From NCBI GenBank assembly GCA_003249035.1, contig QBMK01000026.1:1-56173 (forward strand): a stretch of 56,173 nt of DNA, read 5' to 3'. The stretch is from Pseudanabaena sp. (GTDB taxonomy: Bacteria > Cyanobacteriota > Cyanobacteriia > Pseudanabaenales > Pseudanabaenaceae). The notes under the pieces were generated by a model. It ran no database searches. It was given only the letters and a program-made list of their open reading frames with translations, and had not been told where the DNA came from. Position numbers and translations under genes: made by a program. Of the stretch, positions 43,573 to 55,100 are shown one piece after another (the stretch's first letter is position 1; every line of letters starts with the position of its first letter).

Positions 43573-44672
43573 TGAGGATTTTGTTTGGTTGTAAATTTGT
43601 CTACGATCGCTTGATCGACATCATCAGGACTAACAATCCAATAACTAAAGCGAAACTCATTGGGATCGCTAGGTCTGCCCTTAAGACTGTTAGCTTGGAT
43701 TTGATCGGGTTTTAATGTCATGCTAAAAGTTGCGATCGCCATCATCTCGTCAAAACTGAGATTGGAGTCCACATGTTTTTGCATCACGTTAATCAGATCG
43801 GGAAGATGCAGCACAACTGCAGGATTAGCAATTTTTGCTTTCACAGCCTTTAATACTATCTGTTGCCGTTTAATCCGCCCGATATCACCCTCTTCATCAT
43901 GGCGAAATCGAGCAAACCCTTCAGCCTGTTCGCCATTTAAAGTCTGCATTCCTGGATAAAGATCGATATTAAGCTTTTGAGTGTTGTCCTTGTACTTCAT
44001 TCGCTTCGGTACATTCACCTCTATGCCGCCTAGCGCATCAACTAAAGCTGATAGCCCAGAAGTATCTAAACGCACATAGCGATCGATTTCAACGCCATTG
44101 AGCTTTTCTGAAACGACTACTTGGGCGAGGGCTGCACCACCATATACATTAGCCGCATTAATTTTAGTCACGCCATAGTCTGGGATTGGCACTTGCGTAT
44201 CACGAGGTATTGAGAGAATATTCACAGAGCGGTTAATTGGATCGAGCCGAATCAGCAGCATACTATCGCTACGGCCGTTAAAGGATTCGGGAGAACCAAT
44301 GGGAGCGTCAAGTACCCGATCCACACCCATCACCAAAATTTGATAGGGGCGTTCCAACTTCCTGCCTAATCCCTCCATCAAGACTTCTTCTGGTTTTCGT
44401 CCAGACAATAATCCACCCCAGTCCAAAGCATTAATTGGGATGATCCGACCTAAAAGTGCACCAGCACTAACAGAGATTAATAGAGATAAAGTAAAACCAA
44501 TTTTGGCAAAGGGGACGCGTTTAACTTTATTAATAGTTTTTTTCAGTGTGGTTTGCGTCACATCGATTTGCTTTGATCCCAGTGAATTGAAAGGCAAATC
44601 AGCTCGATTGGTGGCATCGGCTGACCGAACTTTGGATGCAGTTATCGGTCTATTACTCACACACCACTCCAT
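43569..44672 (-). CDS. LytR-CpsA-Psr (LCP) family protein
   Basis: This 367-residue protein has a cytosolic N-tail, one membrane helix (AKIGFTLSLLISVSAGALLGRIIP) and an extracytoplasmic LCP domain with the signatures RSDSMLLIRLDP, VNILSIPRDTQVPIP and FARFRHDEEGDIGRIKRQQ. LCP enzymes transfer glycopolymers from lipid carriers onto peptidoglycan. ATG 44672 is used; the ATG at 44717 would leave only a 4-bp gap to the divergent nucleotidyltransferase start. Confidence 0.9.
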   Translation of the reverse strand: MEWCVSNRPITASKVRSADATNRADLPFNSLGSKQIDVTQTTLKKTINKVKRVPFAKIGFTLSLLISVSAGALLGRIIPINALDWGGLLSGRKPEEVLMEGLGRKLERPYQILVMGVDRVLDAPIGSPESFNGRSDSMLLIRLDPINRSVNILSIPRDTQVPIPDYGVTKINAANVYGGAALAQVVVSEKLNGVEIDRYVRLDTSGLSALVDALGGIEVNVPKRMKYKDNTQKLNIDLYPGMQTLNGEQAEGFARFRHDEEGDIGRIKRQQIVLKAVKAKIANPAVVLHLPDLINVMQKHVDSNLSFDEMMAIATFSMTLKPDQIQANSLKGRPSDPNEFRFSYWIVSPDDVDQAIVDKFTTKQNPQ

Positions 44673-44721
44673 AACTTCTATAATGCTCAACAAACAACAT
44701 ATACCGCAAGTCAACAACTCT

Positions 44722-45678
44722 ATGCAAGCTGTAATTATTGCTGGTGGGAAAGGAACACGCCTGAGACCCTTGACCTATGGCTGTCCTAAGCCAATGCTAC
44801 CTCTAATCGATCGCCCATTTTTAGAATGGATGATTAATCGTTGCCGTGAAGCTAGTGTGTGCGACATTTTGCTAAACGTGCAGTATCAAGCGCGACAAGT
44901 CATCGATTATTTTGGGGATGGCGATCGCTTTGGGGTGAAAATTCGTTATGTCGAAGAGTCAACACCACTTGATACCGCAGGTGCACTAAAGCTTGCAGAG
45001 CCATATTTCACAGGTGAGTCATTGATTGTATTCAATGCCGATATCCTTACCAATTTAGACTTGTTGGCACTGATAAAGTTTCATAAAGAGACCGAGGCTG
45101 ATGCAACCTTGACCTTAACAAAAGTTCCTGACATTACCCCATTTGGCTTGGTAGAAATTAATCAGCAAAACCAAGTACAAGCTTTTCGCGAAAAACCGAA
45201 TGCTGAACAAGCCGTAGAATTTCTTGCTCAAGGTATCGATACGATTAATGCAGGAACTTATGTGCTAGAGCCAAAGATTTTTGACATCTATCCGACGGGT
45301 GAACCTCTAAGCTTTGAGCGGAAGGTTTTCCCAAATGTATTAGATCAAGGATTAAAGATGATGGGTTTTGTCTGGGAAGGCTATTGGATGGATATGGGAA
45401 CTCCTGAGAAGTATTTCCAAGCACAAGTCGATGTTTTAGAAGATCGGGTTGCCTATGATTTTGGCGATCGCGTTGAACAGCGAAGTGAGGGTGTGTGGAT
45501 TGCAAAATCGGCTAAAGTAGACGAGGGAGCAGTTTTGAATGCACCTTGTTATGTTGGAGAAGATGCTTCCATTGGCAAAGATGCTCATATACCAGCACAA
45601 ACTTTAATCGGAGCAAACTCGCTTGTCAATCGGGCGATCGCTTCAGGGATGTATGCCGCAGGATCGATGTTAGTTTAG
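44722..45678 (+). CDS. Sugar-phosphate nucleotidyltransferase
   Basis: This 318-residue enzyme begins MQAVIIAGGKGTRLRPLTYGCPKPMLPLIDRPFLEWMI, the NTP-transferase signature (GGxGTRLxPLT..xPKPxxPL). It has the catalytic NADILTNLD and the NAGTYVLEP-type sugar site, and ends in hexapeptide-like repeats (VYDFGDRV..., AKVDEGAVLNAPCYVGEDASIGKDAHI) of a left-handed helix. It probably makes a nucleotide sugar such as GDP-mannose (similar to GDP-mannose pyrophosphorylases) or a dTDP/UDP-glucose relative. Divergent from the LCP gene, a sensible pairing for cell-surface polysaccharide synthesis. Confidence 0.88.
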   Translation: MQAVIIAGGKGTRLRPLTYGCPKPMLPLIDRPFLEWMINRCREASVCDILLNVQYQARQVIDYFGDGDRFGVKIRYVEESTPLDTAGALKLAEPYFTGESLIVFNADILTNLDLLALIKFHKETEADATLTLTKVPDITPFGLVEINQQNQVQAFREKPNAEQAVEFLAQGIDTINAGTYVLEPKIFDIYPTGEPLSFERKVFPNVLDQGLKMMGFVWEGYWMDMGTPEKYFQAQVDVLEDRVAYDFGDRVEQRSEGVWIAKSAKVDEGAVLNAPCYVGEDASIGKDAHIPAQTLIGANSLVNRAIASGMYAAGSMLV

Positions 45679-45681
45679 ACA

Positions 45682-45721
45682 AAGCAAGAGAGAGGGGCAG
45701 CATTGCCCCTCTCTCTTGCTT
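45682..45721 (+). terminator. Terminator of the nucleotidyltransferase gene
   Basis: Perfect 18-bp arms AAGCAAGAGAGAGGGGCA (45682-45699) and complement (45704-45721), loop GCAT, 3 bp after the stop. Confidence 0.88.
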
Positions 45722-45803
45722 ATTTTAGTTTTCCTGATTGAATGCGTCTAGGCTCTGAATATGCTTTGATTTCCTATAGCAGTGTAAGGTTTGCTTAGAA
45801 CAT

Positions 45804-45858
45804 AAAACCCAAATAAGTGAAGGCGGCACTTCGTGCCGCCTTCACTTATTTGGGTTTT
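45804..45858. repeat. Palindrome family member (AAAACCC feet)
   Basis: Perfect 26-bp arms (45804-45829, 45833-45858) from AAAACCCAAATAAGTGAAGG to the core GGCGGCAC, loop TTC. Downstream flank TTTGTCCTAG resembles the flanks of the sister elements. Confidence 0.88.
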
Positions 45859-45915
45859 GATTTGTCCTAGCTATCTCTGTACATTGCTATAGCTAAATTT
45901 TCTCTTTGGAAAAAT

Positions 45916-45972
45916 TAAAACCCAAGAATTGATTGGCGGCGCTTAGCGCCGCCAATCAATTCTTGGGTTTTA
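45916..45972. repeat. Palindrome family member (AAAACCC feet)
   Basis: Perfect 27-bp arms (45916-45942, 45946-45972) from TAAAACCCAAGAATTGATTG to the core GGCGGCGC, loop TTA. Lies 58 bp after the preceding element and 39 bp before the ispH stop. Confidence 0.88.
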
Positions 45973-46010
45973 TGTCTTGCTAAACTTGCCAACAGCTGTA
46001 GGATTTGCAA

Positions 46011-47219
46011 TTAGCTTTTGAGATCGAAAATCCTGTTGATGACATCTTCGACAACGCGATCGGGGGTCGAGGCACCTGAAGTCACACCGATCTTGATTTT
46101 GCCAGCGGGTAGCCAATTTGGGGATTGCTCGATCGACTTACCTAGTGGCTTATGTTCGATCACCTCAGCCGAGAGAATCCGATGCACATCGTCAATGTGA
46201 TAGGAGGGAAGATTCCGCTCGATCGCAATTTCTTGTAAATGCGTAGTATTCGAGGAGTTGTAACCGCCGATGACTATCATCAAATCGAGATCCTCTTCGA
46301 CAATCTCAAACATGGCATCCTGACGTTCTTGAGTGGCATCGCAAATTGTGTTGAAAGCAAGGAAATGCTCATTGACATTTTCCGCGCCATATTTTTGCAT
46401 CATTGTTTTCTCAAATAACTTGCCGATCGCTTCGGTTTCACCCTTCAGCATCGTGGTTTGATTGGCAACACCAATTCTTACTAAATCGAGGTCAGGATCG
46501 AAACCTTCTGACATAGCCTTACTAAATTTGGCTAGAAATTCTTGGCGATTACCACCATTGAGCATGTAATTAGCAACATACTCCGCTTCTTTCATGTTCA
46601 GCACTACTAAATAGCGCTTGGCATAGGAACTGGTTGCGATCGTCTCTTCATGGTTATATTTGCCGTGAACGATCGAAGTAAAATCTGCTTTTTTGTGCTT
46701 CTCAACTCGATTCCATACTTTCGATACCCAAGGACAAGTCGTATCAACGATCTTACTGCCGAGGCGATCGAACAATTGCGTTTCCTGAACACTCGCACCA
46801 AAGGCAGGCAAAATCACCACATCACCCTGTCCAATACCGGAGAAATCTTTAGTTCCATCATCAGCGACAGGCACAAATTGAACTTCCATTTCCTTGAGTT
46901 TGGCATTAACGGAAGGATTGTGAATGATTTCGTTAGTGATCCAAATCCGTTCTGTAGGAAATTGAGTGCGTGTTTCGTATGCCATCGCAACTGCTCTTTC
47001 TACTCCCCAACAAAAACCAAAGGATTTCGCCAAATAAATTGTCACATCACCTTGCGTATACACATAGTCATGCTCCCGAATGGTTTGGATCAAGTCACTA
47101 TGATATTGCGATCGCATGGTTGATTCGGCTTCTTCTCCATGTCCAAAACTTTGACGAAAATAATTGGGAGACTTGTGCAAAGCCCTCCGCATAGCTTGAG
47201 TATCGAGCGTGTTGTCCAT
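46011..47219 (-). CDS. ispH: 4-hydroxy-3-methylbut-2-enyl diphosphate reductase (IspH/LytB)
   Basis: This 402-residue enzyme is the last of the MEP isoprenoid pathway, giving IPP and DMAPP for carotenoids, phytol and quinones. The three conserved Cys that hold the 4Fe-4S cluster appear in [22 protein letters not shown] and [15 protein letters not shown]. The catalytic Glu region is [10 protein letters not shown] and the SNT motif [11 protein letters not shown]. The length (about 400) is that of the cyanobacterial/plant class; E. coli IspH is shorter. Confidence 0.96.
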   Translation of the reverse strand: MDNTLDTQAMRRALHKSPNYFRQSFGHGEEAESTMRSQYHSDLIQTIREHDYVYTQGDVTIYLAKSFGFCWGVERAVAMAYETRTQFPTERIWITNEIIHNPSVNAKLKEMEVQFVPVADDGTKDFSGIGQGDVVILPAFGASVQETQLFDRLGSKIVDTTCPWVSKVWNRVEKHKKADFTSIVHGKYNHEETIATSSYAKRYLVVLNMKEAEYVANYMLNGGNRQEFLAKFSKAMSEGFDPDLDLVRIGVANQTTMLKGETEAIGKLFEKTMMQKYGAENVNEHFLAFNTICDATQERQDAMFEIVEEDLDLMIVIGGYNSSNTTHLQEIAIERNLPSYHIDDVHRILSAEVIEHKPLGKSIEQSPNWLPAGKIKIGVTSGASTPDRVVEDVINRIFDLKS

Positions 47220-47358
47220 GTGTCTAGAAAACCTAGGTAATTGTGCTGAAAGTATTATATAGCAATCGCCATAATGCTCATAAATATGTCACTATTCTTG
47301 TTAGGTCGGAAATCTCGCCGCAATCACTGAAGATGTGTGCTAATCCAGGCGGCTCGAC

Positions 47359-49104
47359 TCATCGGTTTAAGCAGAATTCTTGTGCGGATATCAATGCTGT
47401 TGCCGTAGCTGCGTCAACTGGTCGAGAGAACAAAAATCCCTGTCCATAGTCACAGTCAAGATCTCTCAAGATATCGGTATGTCTTTCTTTGTCTATGCCT
47501 TCAGCTACTACTTTGAGCTTCAGCTGATTGGATAGGTTAATAATCATTGAAGTAATTTCTAGACTATTTGTGTTTTCATGAATATCTTTAATAAACGCGC
47601 GATCGATCTTTAGAGATGTAATTGGTAGAGAATGGAGATAAGAGAGAGAAGAATAGCCTGTCCCGAAATCATCAACCGATATCCCGATATGACGCTGTCG
47701 AAGTTGGGATAAAACATTGATTGCTTCGGTGTTTTCCATCAAAACGCTCTCAGTAATCTCTAAATTTAGGCTTTCTCCAGTTAATCCTGCTAAGCTCAGG
47801 CTGCGATCAATATCTTCCAATAATGTCTCGTTAATCAATTGTAAACTAGATAAATTAACGCTAATTATGCTGGGACAAATATCAGGAAATTGCATTTTCC
47901 AACGTCCCATCTGCGCACAAGCTTCTGATAATATCAACTTCCCTAATGGGATGATTAACCCTGTTTCTTCGGCTAATGGAATGAACTCTAAGGGTGAGAT
48001 CCATTTCTGATTTGGAATCGGCCATCGAGCTAAAGCCTCAAAGCCTTGAATCTTTCCGGTGGTTAATGAAACTATTGGCTGGTAATACACTAATATTTGC
48101 TTAGTCTCGATCGCTTCCTGCAAATCAACTTCAATGTTTAGACGATGCGCGGCTTTGCGTTGCATACTTTCATTAAAGAAAATTGTGCAATTCCTGCTAT
48201 GTCTGGCATACTCGATTGCGGTGTCTGCCGCTCTCAAAAAGCTTTCTGGTTGATGATCTTCTAGGTCGTTCGTGACAGCCCCTATATGAGTTTTCGATGA
48301 TACGCTAATCTCCCCAAGTTTCATAGGAAGATTGAAGAGTTGATGAAGCTTTTGAATATAGCTTTCAAGTACAGATGGACTTTCAACCTGTTGTAATAAT
48401 ATCGCAAATTCATTGTTTTCTAAGCGAGCGACGACCTTAGCTGGAATATCACAATGTTCTAGTCGTCGAGCAATTTCAATTAAAAGGCGATCGCTAAGTG
48501 CATGACCAAAACCAGACTTAATGATCGAGTAACGTTCGACATCTAGCTTCAGTAAGGCAAAGCTGGTTTCTTTTGTGTGTTTTGCTTCAATACTTTTCGC
48601 TATCTCTTGCAACAAACCATAGCGATTGTTTAAACCTGTCAATTGGTCATAAAATACGAGACTATGGAGACGCTCTAGAGTTGATTGAAGCTGCTGCTTT
48701 TGCGCTCTCAGTTCATTAACAAATGATAGAGTTTTATTGATTGTAATTTCTAAGTCTTCAAAATCGATGGGCTTAGTCAAAAAATCAAAAGCACCACGGT
48801 TCATGGCTGTGCGTATATTCTTCATATCCCCAAAGGCAGAAATAACCACAGCTTTGATGGGAGTTTCAAACTCATCTAAGTGCGACAAAAAAGTTAAGCC
48901 ATCCATCTTCGGCATTTGGATATCAGTAAGGATCATGTCAATTGCATCCGATTCCCGAAGCATCTGGAGAGCCTCCACGCCATTTTGAGCAAACTGAAAC
49001 CCGAGTTCCCCATTTCGGATTCTTTTTCTAAATATTTGCTTAAAAAGACGTTGAATCTCCCCTTCATCATCAACTACTAAAATCATATTTGTCTTTCCTC
49101 TCAT
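47359..49104 (-). CDS. REC-GGDEF-EAL response regulator (c-di-GMP phosphodiesterase)
   Basis: This 581-residue protein has a receiver (about 5-125, acidic VVDDE, phosphoacceptor Asp in MILTDIQMPKMDG, Lys in FLTKPI), a GGDEF domain (about 145-310) and an EAL domain (about 325-575). The GGDEF signature has become ENNEF (ARLENNEFAIL), so cyclase activity is unlikely. The EAL motif is intact (GFEALARWP), with SVDDFGTGYSSL and ITESVLM supporting phosphodiesterase activity. Degenerate GGDEF domains often bind GTP to regulate the EAL domain. It should lower c-di-GMP in response to a histidine kinase signal; no dedicated kinase is adjacent, though the giant kinase gene lies just upstream on the same strand. 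Confidence 0.93.
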   Translation of the reverse strand: MRGKTNMILVVDDEGEIQRLFKQIFRKRIRNGELGFQFAQNGVEALQMLRESDAIDMILTDIQMPKMDGLTFLSHLDEFETPIKAVVISAFGDMKNIRTAMNRGAFDFLTKPIDFEDLEITINKTLSFVNELRAQKQQLQSTLERLHSLVFYDQLTGLNNRYGLLQEIAKSIEAKHTKETSFALLKLDVERYSIIKSGFGHALSDRLLIEIARRLEHCDIPAKVVARLENNEFAILLQQVESPSVLESYIQKLHQLFNLPMKLGEISVSSKTHIGAVTNDLEDHQPESFLRAADTAIEYARHSRNCTIFFNESMQRKAAHRLNIEVDLQEAIETKQILVYYQPIVSLTTGKIQGFEALARWPIPNQKWISPLEFIPLAEETGLIIPLGKLILSEACAQMGRWKMQFPDICPSIISVNLSSLQLINETLLEDIDRSLSLAGLTGESLNLEITESVLMENTEAINVLSQLRQRHIGISVDDFGTGYSSLSYLHSLPITSLKIDRAFIKDIHENTNSLEITSMIINLSNQLKLKVVAEGIDKERHTDILRDLDCDYGQGFLFSRPVDAATATALISAQEFCLNR

Positions 49105-49177
49105 AGCGCTACTTTGTTGCAGGTATTTCTACTAGGCTAATGGTGCAAATCTTGGGCGAAATTTTGAGGCTTTAAGT

Positions 49178-52100
49178 TTAACTATAGGGTATGGTAACAA
49201 TAATTTCAGTAGTTTGACTAGCATTTGTCATATTTGAATTAATCATTAAAGTTCCTTGATGCTGCTTGACGATTATATCGTGGGTGAGAGAAAGCCCTAG
49301 TCCAGTTCCCTCTCCGGGAGGCTTAGTCGTAAAGAAGGGATCTAAGATCTTGGCTTGGATTTCTGGGGCAACGCCACAACCATTGTCGCCAATCCGAATC
49401 TCGACGCGATCGCCAAGATTGCATGTCGAAATATTGAGTGTAGGCTGATAGTCTTTCGAGGAATCATCTTTAAACTTAACTTGCTGGAAGCGCATGGCAT
49501 CGCAAGCATTATCAATAAGATTGATGAAAGCTCGGCTCATCGCTCCTTGCACTATATCGACTAAAGCTAAATCGTCAGCATAATTGGTCTGAATTGCAAG
49601 GTTGAAATTACTATCTTGCATTTTTTTGCTGTGATAAGCCAATTTTAAGGACTGGTCGAGTAAATCATTGATTTGAGTAGGTTGTGGATCTGCTTTTGCA
49701 TTATCAGTTCGAGCATGTTGCATCATGTTGGCAATGATATTTTCAGCTCTTTGTGCATGGGCACGGATCGTCGTAGCATTTTCTTGGATATCGTCAATTA
49801 GAGTCTCGACAAACTCTGAGATGTCTAGCTCTAAGGAAGAAAGCAACGGCTGAATTGTCTCAAGTAAATCTTGACTGAGTTCAATCGAGCCTCTCGCAAA
49901 GTTTGTGACAAAGTTAAGCGGGTTACGCAGTTCGTGAGCAATGCCAGCCGTGAGAGTCCCAAGGGATGCGAGTTTCTCTTGGGCAATGAGCTGTTGCTGA
50001 GCAACTTTGAGGGCATTTGTGCGGTCTTCTACTTTTTGCTCTAGGTTTTGGGAATACTCTGCAAGCAGTTGGTTGGCTTGTTCTAGTTGCTCAGACTGTT
50101 GTTGGAGTTGGACTTCGGCGGCTTTGCGATCGCTAATATCTCGCACGATTGTCGAAAAATATTCCACTTCGCCATTCGCAGATTTGTGAGCGATGATCAA
50201 CTGGGAAACGGGAATCTCCCGTCCTGTTGGAGCGAGAATGGCAGTTTCACCTAACCAAGTTCCATGCTTCATTGCCGTGGGAATTCCTTGGTTGATGACA
50301 AGCTCTTTAGCCCACTGCGGATAAAAATCAAAAAGTTGCAATTGTCTGATGTCGGCATCGGTTAGATCTGGGAGCAGTTGCTTGAACTGCTGGTTGAGCC
50401 AAAGGCTTTTTCCTTGAGGATCGGCAATGCTGATGTAGTCTGAGGCTGCTTCTAAAATGGTATTGAGTTTTTGCAGTTCTTGAGTACGTTGTTGGACTCG
50501 ACTTTCCAATTCCCCATTTAGCTGCTGTAGGGCGATCTCGACTTGTTTGCGCTGGCGGGATTCAAAGGCGAGGGCAATTAAATCCGACAGCGATCGCGCG
50601 AAGCTCTGCTCTTCTAACGTCCATTCTTTTGTAGACCCGATTCTTTCTAGGCATAACACGCCAATAGTTCTCTCTCCAAGTCGAATGGGGGCATCGAGCA
50701 TGGAAGTAATGCCCAAAGGCTCTAGGTAGGAATCTGCGAACTCACGAGTACGTGTATCCGTGCGCGCACAATTGGCGACGATCGACCGATCTGTTTCCAT
50801 TGCTCGAAAATAGTTGGGATAATTCGCCGCTAACAACTCTGTTCCCGATGAGTGCTGCTGGGTAATCACTTCAAACAAATTGGCGCAAACGATTTTAGTT
50901 TTGGATGCATCATACAGCCATACGCTTGCCCGCTCTACCCCAAGCGTTTCCGCTCCAGCCTTAGTAAGTTGCCGCACAGCTTGTTGCCAATTACCTTGGC
51001 TCAAAGATTTGTCGCAGGTGAGATCGAGTAGGGCAGACATTTGGTGATTTAGTTGCTGCGTGCGTTCTTCTACCTTGTCTTCTAGCGTTTGGGAATAATC
51101 AGACAGTTGTTGGTTGACAAGTTCCAACTGTAGAGCCTGAAGTTTGAGTTGGGATTCGGCAACTTTGCGATCGGTGATATCTCGCGCAATAATCAACACT
51201 TCATTCTGATTACAAACAGCAATCCGAACTTCCTCATATTGCACTCGACTATGAGCGACAAAACTTTGCTCGTAGATCTGAATTTCCCCAGTTTCTAATG
51301 CTTGTTGAACTGCTTGCATTCTTTGTCTAGCCTTATCAAATGGCAAAGAGTCGTATATGCTCGAACCAACGCAAAATTGCTCAGTATTCACTACGTTGAG
51401 ATGCTCGAACCCAGCTATGTTTTGATAGATACCATCTCGATTTACACGCATTAGTAGGTCTGGTATTGCTTCAATTATGGCACGATTAGTGGATTCGCTC
51501 CTTTGCAATGAAATTTGAGAGGATTGCAACTCAACTAACGATCGCTTTAGATCTCCAGTGGACTGCTGCATTTGTTGATACAGCAGCGCATTTTCTAAAG
51601 AAATCGCGGCTTGGGCGCAGAGTAAATTTAATACTTCAAGACGATCGCTCGTAAACACTCCAGCAGTCGATTGATTCTCTAGATAAAGGATGCCCGCTAA
51701 ATGCCCTTGATTGAGAATTGGTAAACACAAAATGCTTTTTGGCTGTCGTTGGGTCAAATAGTCATCAATGATCGGTAGATCTGTTTTTAAGTTATCGATC
51801 GCGATCGGCAATTGCTTTCGTTTGACATACTGAATCAGCTTAATGGGAGCCTCGAGGCTCTCGTTCAAGGAAAGTGCGCAGAGTTCTGAAGTTTCGATTG
51901 TGGAGATAGCCTTGATTAGACATTTTCCATCCTCAGGGAAAATCAACAAGCATTTGTTGCCTCCAGAGTTTTGCAGAATGATTTGGGTTAGCTTTTTCAG
52001 AAGTTCATCTAGTTGAATTTCGCTAGAAATAACTTGGGCAGCCTTGATCGCTGATGCAAAATCTAGGACTTCAGAAACTTTGGCTCCTGAGGGCTGTGTT

Positions 52101-55100
52101 GATGAATTATTAATGCTGATGGGTAAAGAGGTCGTTTGAGGATGCAGTAAGATTGCTTGAAGCAGTTGAGGATATCGTCTTTCCAGATCGAATACCTTGG
52201 CATTAGCTCCCCATCGCACATAACCATAATAAGCCTCAAGCATATAGACTTGAGCGATTTTTTCTTTGCCCCATTCCAGATAAAATTTGGCAGCGAGTTC
52301 GTTGGCGAGTGCTTCTTCTTGGATGTAGCCGTTTTCTTTGGCTCCAGATATGGCGCGATCGTACCAATCCCCAGCTTCGTAGTTCCGCCCTAAAACTCTG
52401 CACTTTTCAGCTTCCACTAGATCCACCTTGTGCTGGTGATTCATCGGAGCATAGTGCGCCCATTGCTGCTGTAATAGCGTTTGGGTTTGGACTATCTTCT
52501 GCCATGCTTCTGATTGCAGATCTAAAGGTTGACTTAACTTTGCTAGAGCAATCAGAGAATCATAGAAGTAAAATGCGGGTTCAACCACATTTCCCGCAGC
52601 CGCAATTAAATAACGTCTGGCTTCAAATGCATAGTTTTGGGCTTGATCGATTTCTCCGAACAAGTAGCAAAGCATAAGCTTATGCCAATAGAATAGACAC
52701 AAACCATATCCATCAACGGTAGATTTTGACTGAGAGAGAAATTCTACCTCTTGCAGTGCTTCTCCAGTCAAAATGCTGGGATAGTCTGCAAAGCTGAACA
52801 AGTTTAAAATAGTCTGCCAATATATTCGGCAATAGTTTGCTGATGTCAATTGGTTAAACTTCACTAGCTCATTGAAGTAAGCGCGAGTATCCTGTTCCAA
52901 ACTCGCCAGGGGCAGTCCCATCCAAAATGAGGAGAGACAAGACATATTGGCACCGTATCCAGCAAATTCTATGTTCCCGACTTCTAGCCCGATCGCATAG
53001 CCTTCACGAAATAATGGCAACATCTCTCTAGTATGAGCTTTGCGATGTAGGATATTCACCGCCAAAATAAGCAATACTTCAGGTTTAGTTGACTTGTCAT
53101 CTTTAGAGACACAGTGAAATGCTAATTGTCCAAACTCCACCGCTGAATCCACATCTTGCAAGAAGCTACACAAAATGATGCCATAGAAAGCATAGCTATA
53201 TGCTGAAGCTAAGGTATATCCATACTGAATCGATAGTCTTACTGACAAAGAAATCAGTAATGGAAGCAATGGTGAACCAGAAAAGTAAGCTGCTGAATAG
53301 ATGCTACTAGCAATCTGAACAATGGCGATTTTCTTCTCATCCGTCATCATGGGTAAAGCAGATAAATCCTTAATCTCTCTAGCTCCAATAAGTTTCCTGA
53401 TCTCTTCATATTCATGTTGGATATCTTTCTGCGATACCGTTTCTGGGAAATTTACATCAATATCTTGTAGGATTTGTTTAGCGATCTCAATAGCTTCAAT
53501 TAATTTGTTTTGAGAAATATTGGCTTGAATTCTAATTCTACAAACATTTATTTTTTCTAATAAAGAATGAGCCTGTTCAGTGACAATATCAATATACTGT
53601 TCCATTTGTTCAAAAGCACCACAAATAGAAGAGATTTCTGCAGCCAACTCATACAGAGAGAGAGTCATTTCATATTGCCGTTGCCAAGTATCATTTCCCA
53701 ATAGGGACAATCCCACCTTTGCATATTCTTGCGCAGCTTGATAGGCTGATGCAGTTCTGGCTTTTCGGCAAGCCGTCAGATTGAGTAGGGCTAGGCGATC
53801 TCGTTCTATTTGATCCGTAATTAAAGCGGTTCCATAGTTTAATTGATTGACTAGTTCAAAAATACTGTCTTCTCCGGCTTTTGAGGAAATCTGTTGTAGG
53901 AGTAGTTGCCCAATTTGGTAGTGGGTAGCCTGTTTTTGCGCGTCGGGAATCAATGAATAAGCGGCTTGCTGAACGCGATCATGCAGAAATTTATAAGTAG
54001 CATTCGCATCAAGTTGTAAAATGGAATTTGGATCGGATCCACTAAAGGCTTTGTACGCTTCCGTAGTTGGAATAATTAGACCTTCCTGCGATGCTTGCCA
54101 TAATGCCGCAGCTATATATTCGACTGATTTTTGGGAGGCGATCGCTAAAGTCTGCAAATCAAACTGTGCGCCAATACAAGCTGCTACTTTGAGGACATCC
54201 TGAGTTACTAAAGGCAACTTTTGCATTTGTCTTGCCATAAACTCCACCACATCATCGGCATAAGTGAGTCTGGCTCGATCGATGTCACATTGCCAATACC
54301 TTACATCCAAGTTAAACGTAATTTGCTTGTCATCATATAAAGTCTTGAGAAGCTGGGTCGAGAAAAAGGGATTCCCCTTAGTTTTTTGATATATCAATTC
54401 GGTCAAAGGCTTAGCGATCGGTAAATCGCAAAGCAAGGTATCCGCTACCAACTGATTGAGATCCACTTCAATCAAAGATTGCAAAGTAATAGTATTCACT
54501 GTTGCCCCAGATTTAACAATCTCATCCACTGCCAACATAAACGGATGCTCTGGCGAGACTTCATTGTCGCGATATGCACACAGCACTAGCAGATGCCCCG
54601 CATCCGGAATTAATAATTGTAATAATTTTAATGAGGCAAGATCTGCCCACTGTAAATCATCTAGAAATAAAACTAAAGGATGATCGGCAGTGGTAAATAC
54701 TTGGACAAACTTCTGGAACAATAGATTGAAACGGTTTTGGGATGCATTTCCTGATAGCTCTGGAGTAGGAGGTTGAACTCCGATAATATATTCCAGTTCA
54801 GGAATTACCTCAATCAAAACCTGACCATTTTCCCCAATCGCTTCGAGTATTTCCGCCTTCCAAGCTTGCAGTTTGGTGTCTGACTCGGCAAGCACTTGTC
54901 CCATTAAGTCACGGAAAGCTTGCACAATAGCAAAAAAGGGAATGTTTCGCTGAAACTGCTCGTATTTGCCCTTAATAAAATATCCACGCTGTCTGACAAT
55001 TGGTTTATGGACTTCGTTCACTACTGAGGTTTTGCCAATCCCAGAAAAGCCTCCCACTAGCATTATTTCGGGGAAACCTTGGCTGACTCTTTCAAAGGCA

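Noticed and set aside
44440-44721. N-terminal extension of the nucleotidyltransferase
   Set aside because: It would overlap the divergent LCP gene, and the signature IIAGGKGTR should lie within a few residues of the start, which fits ATG 44722.
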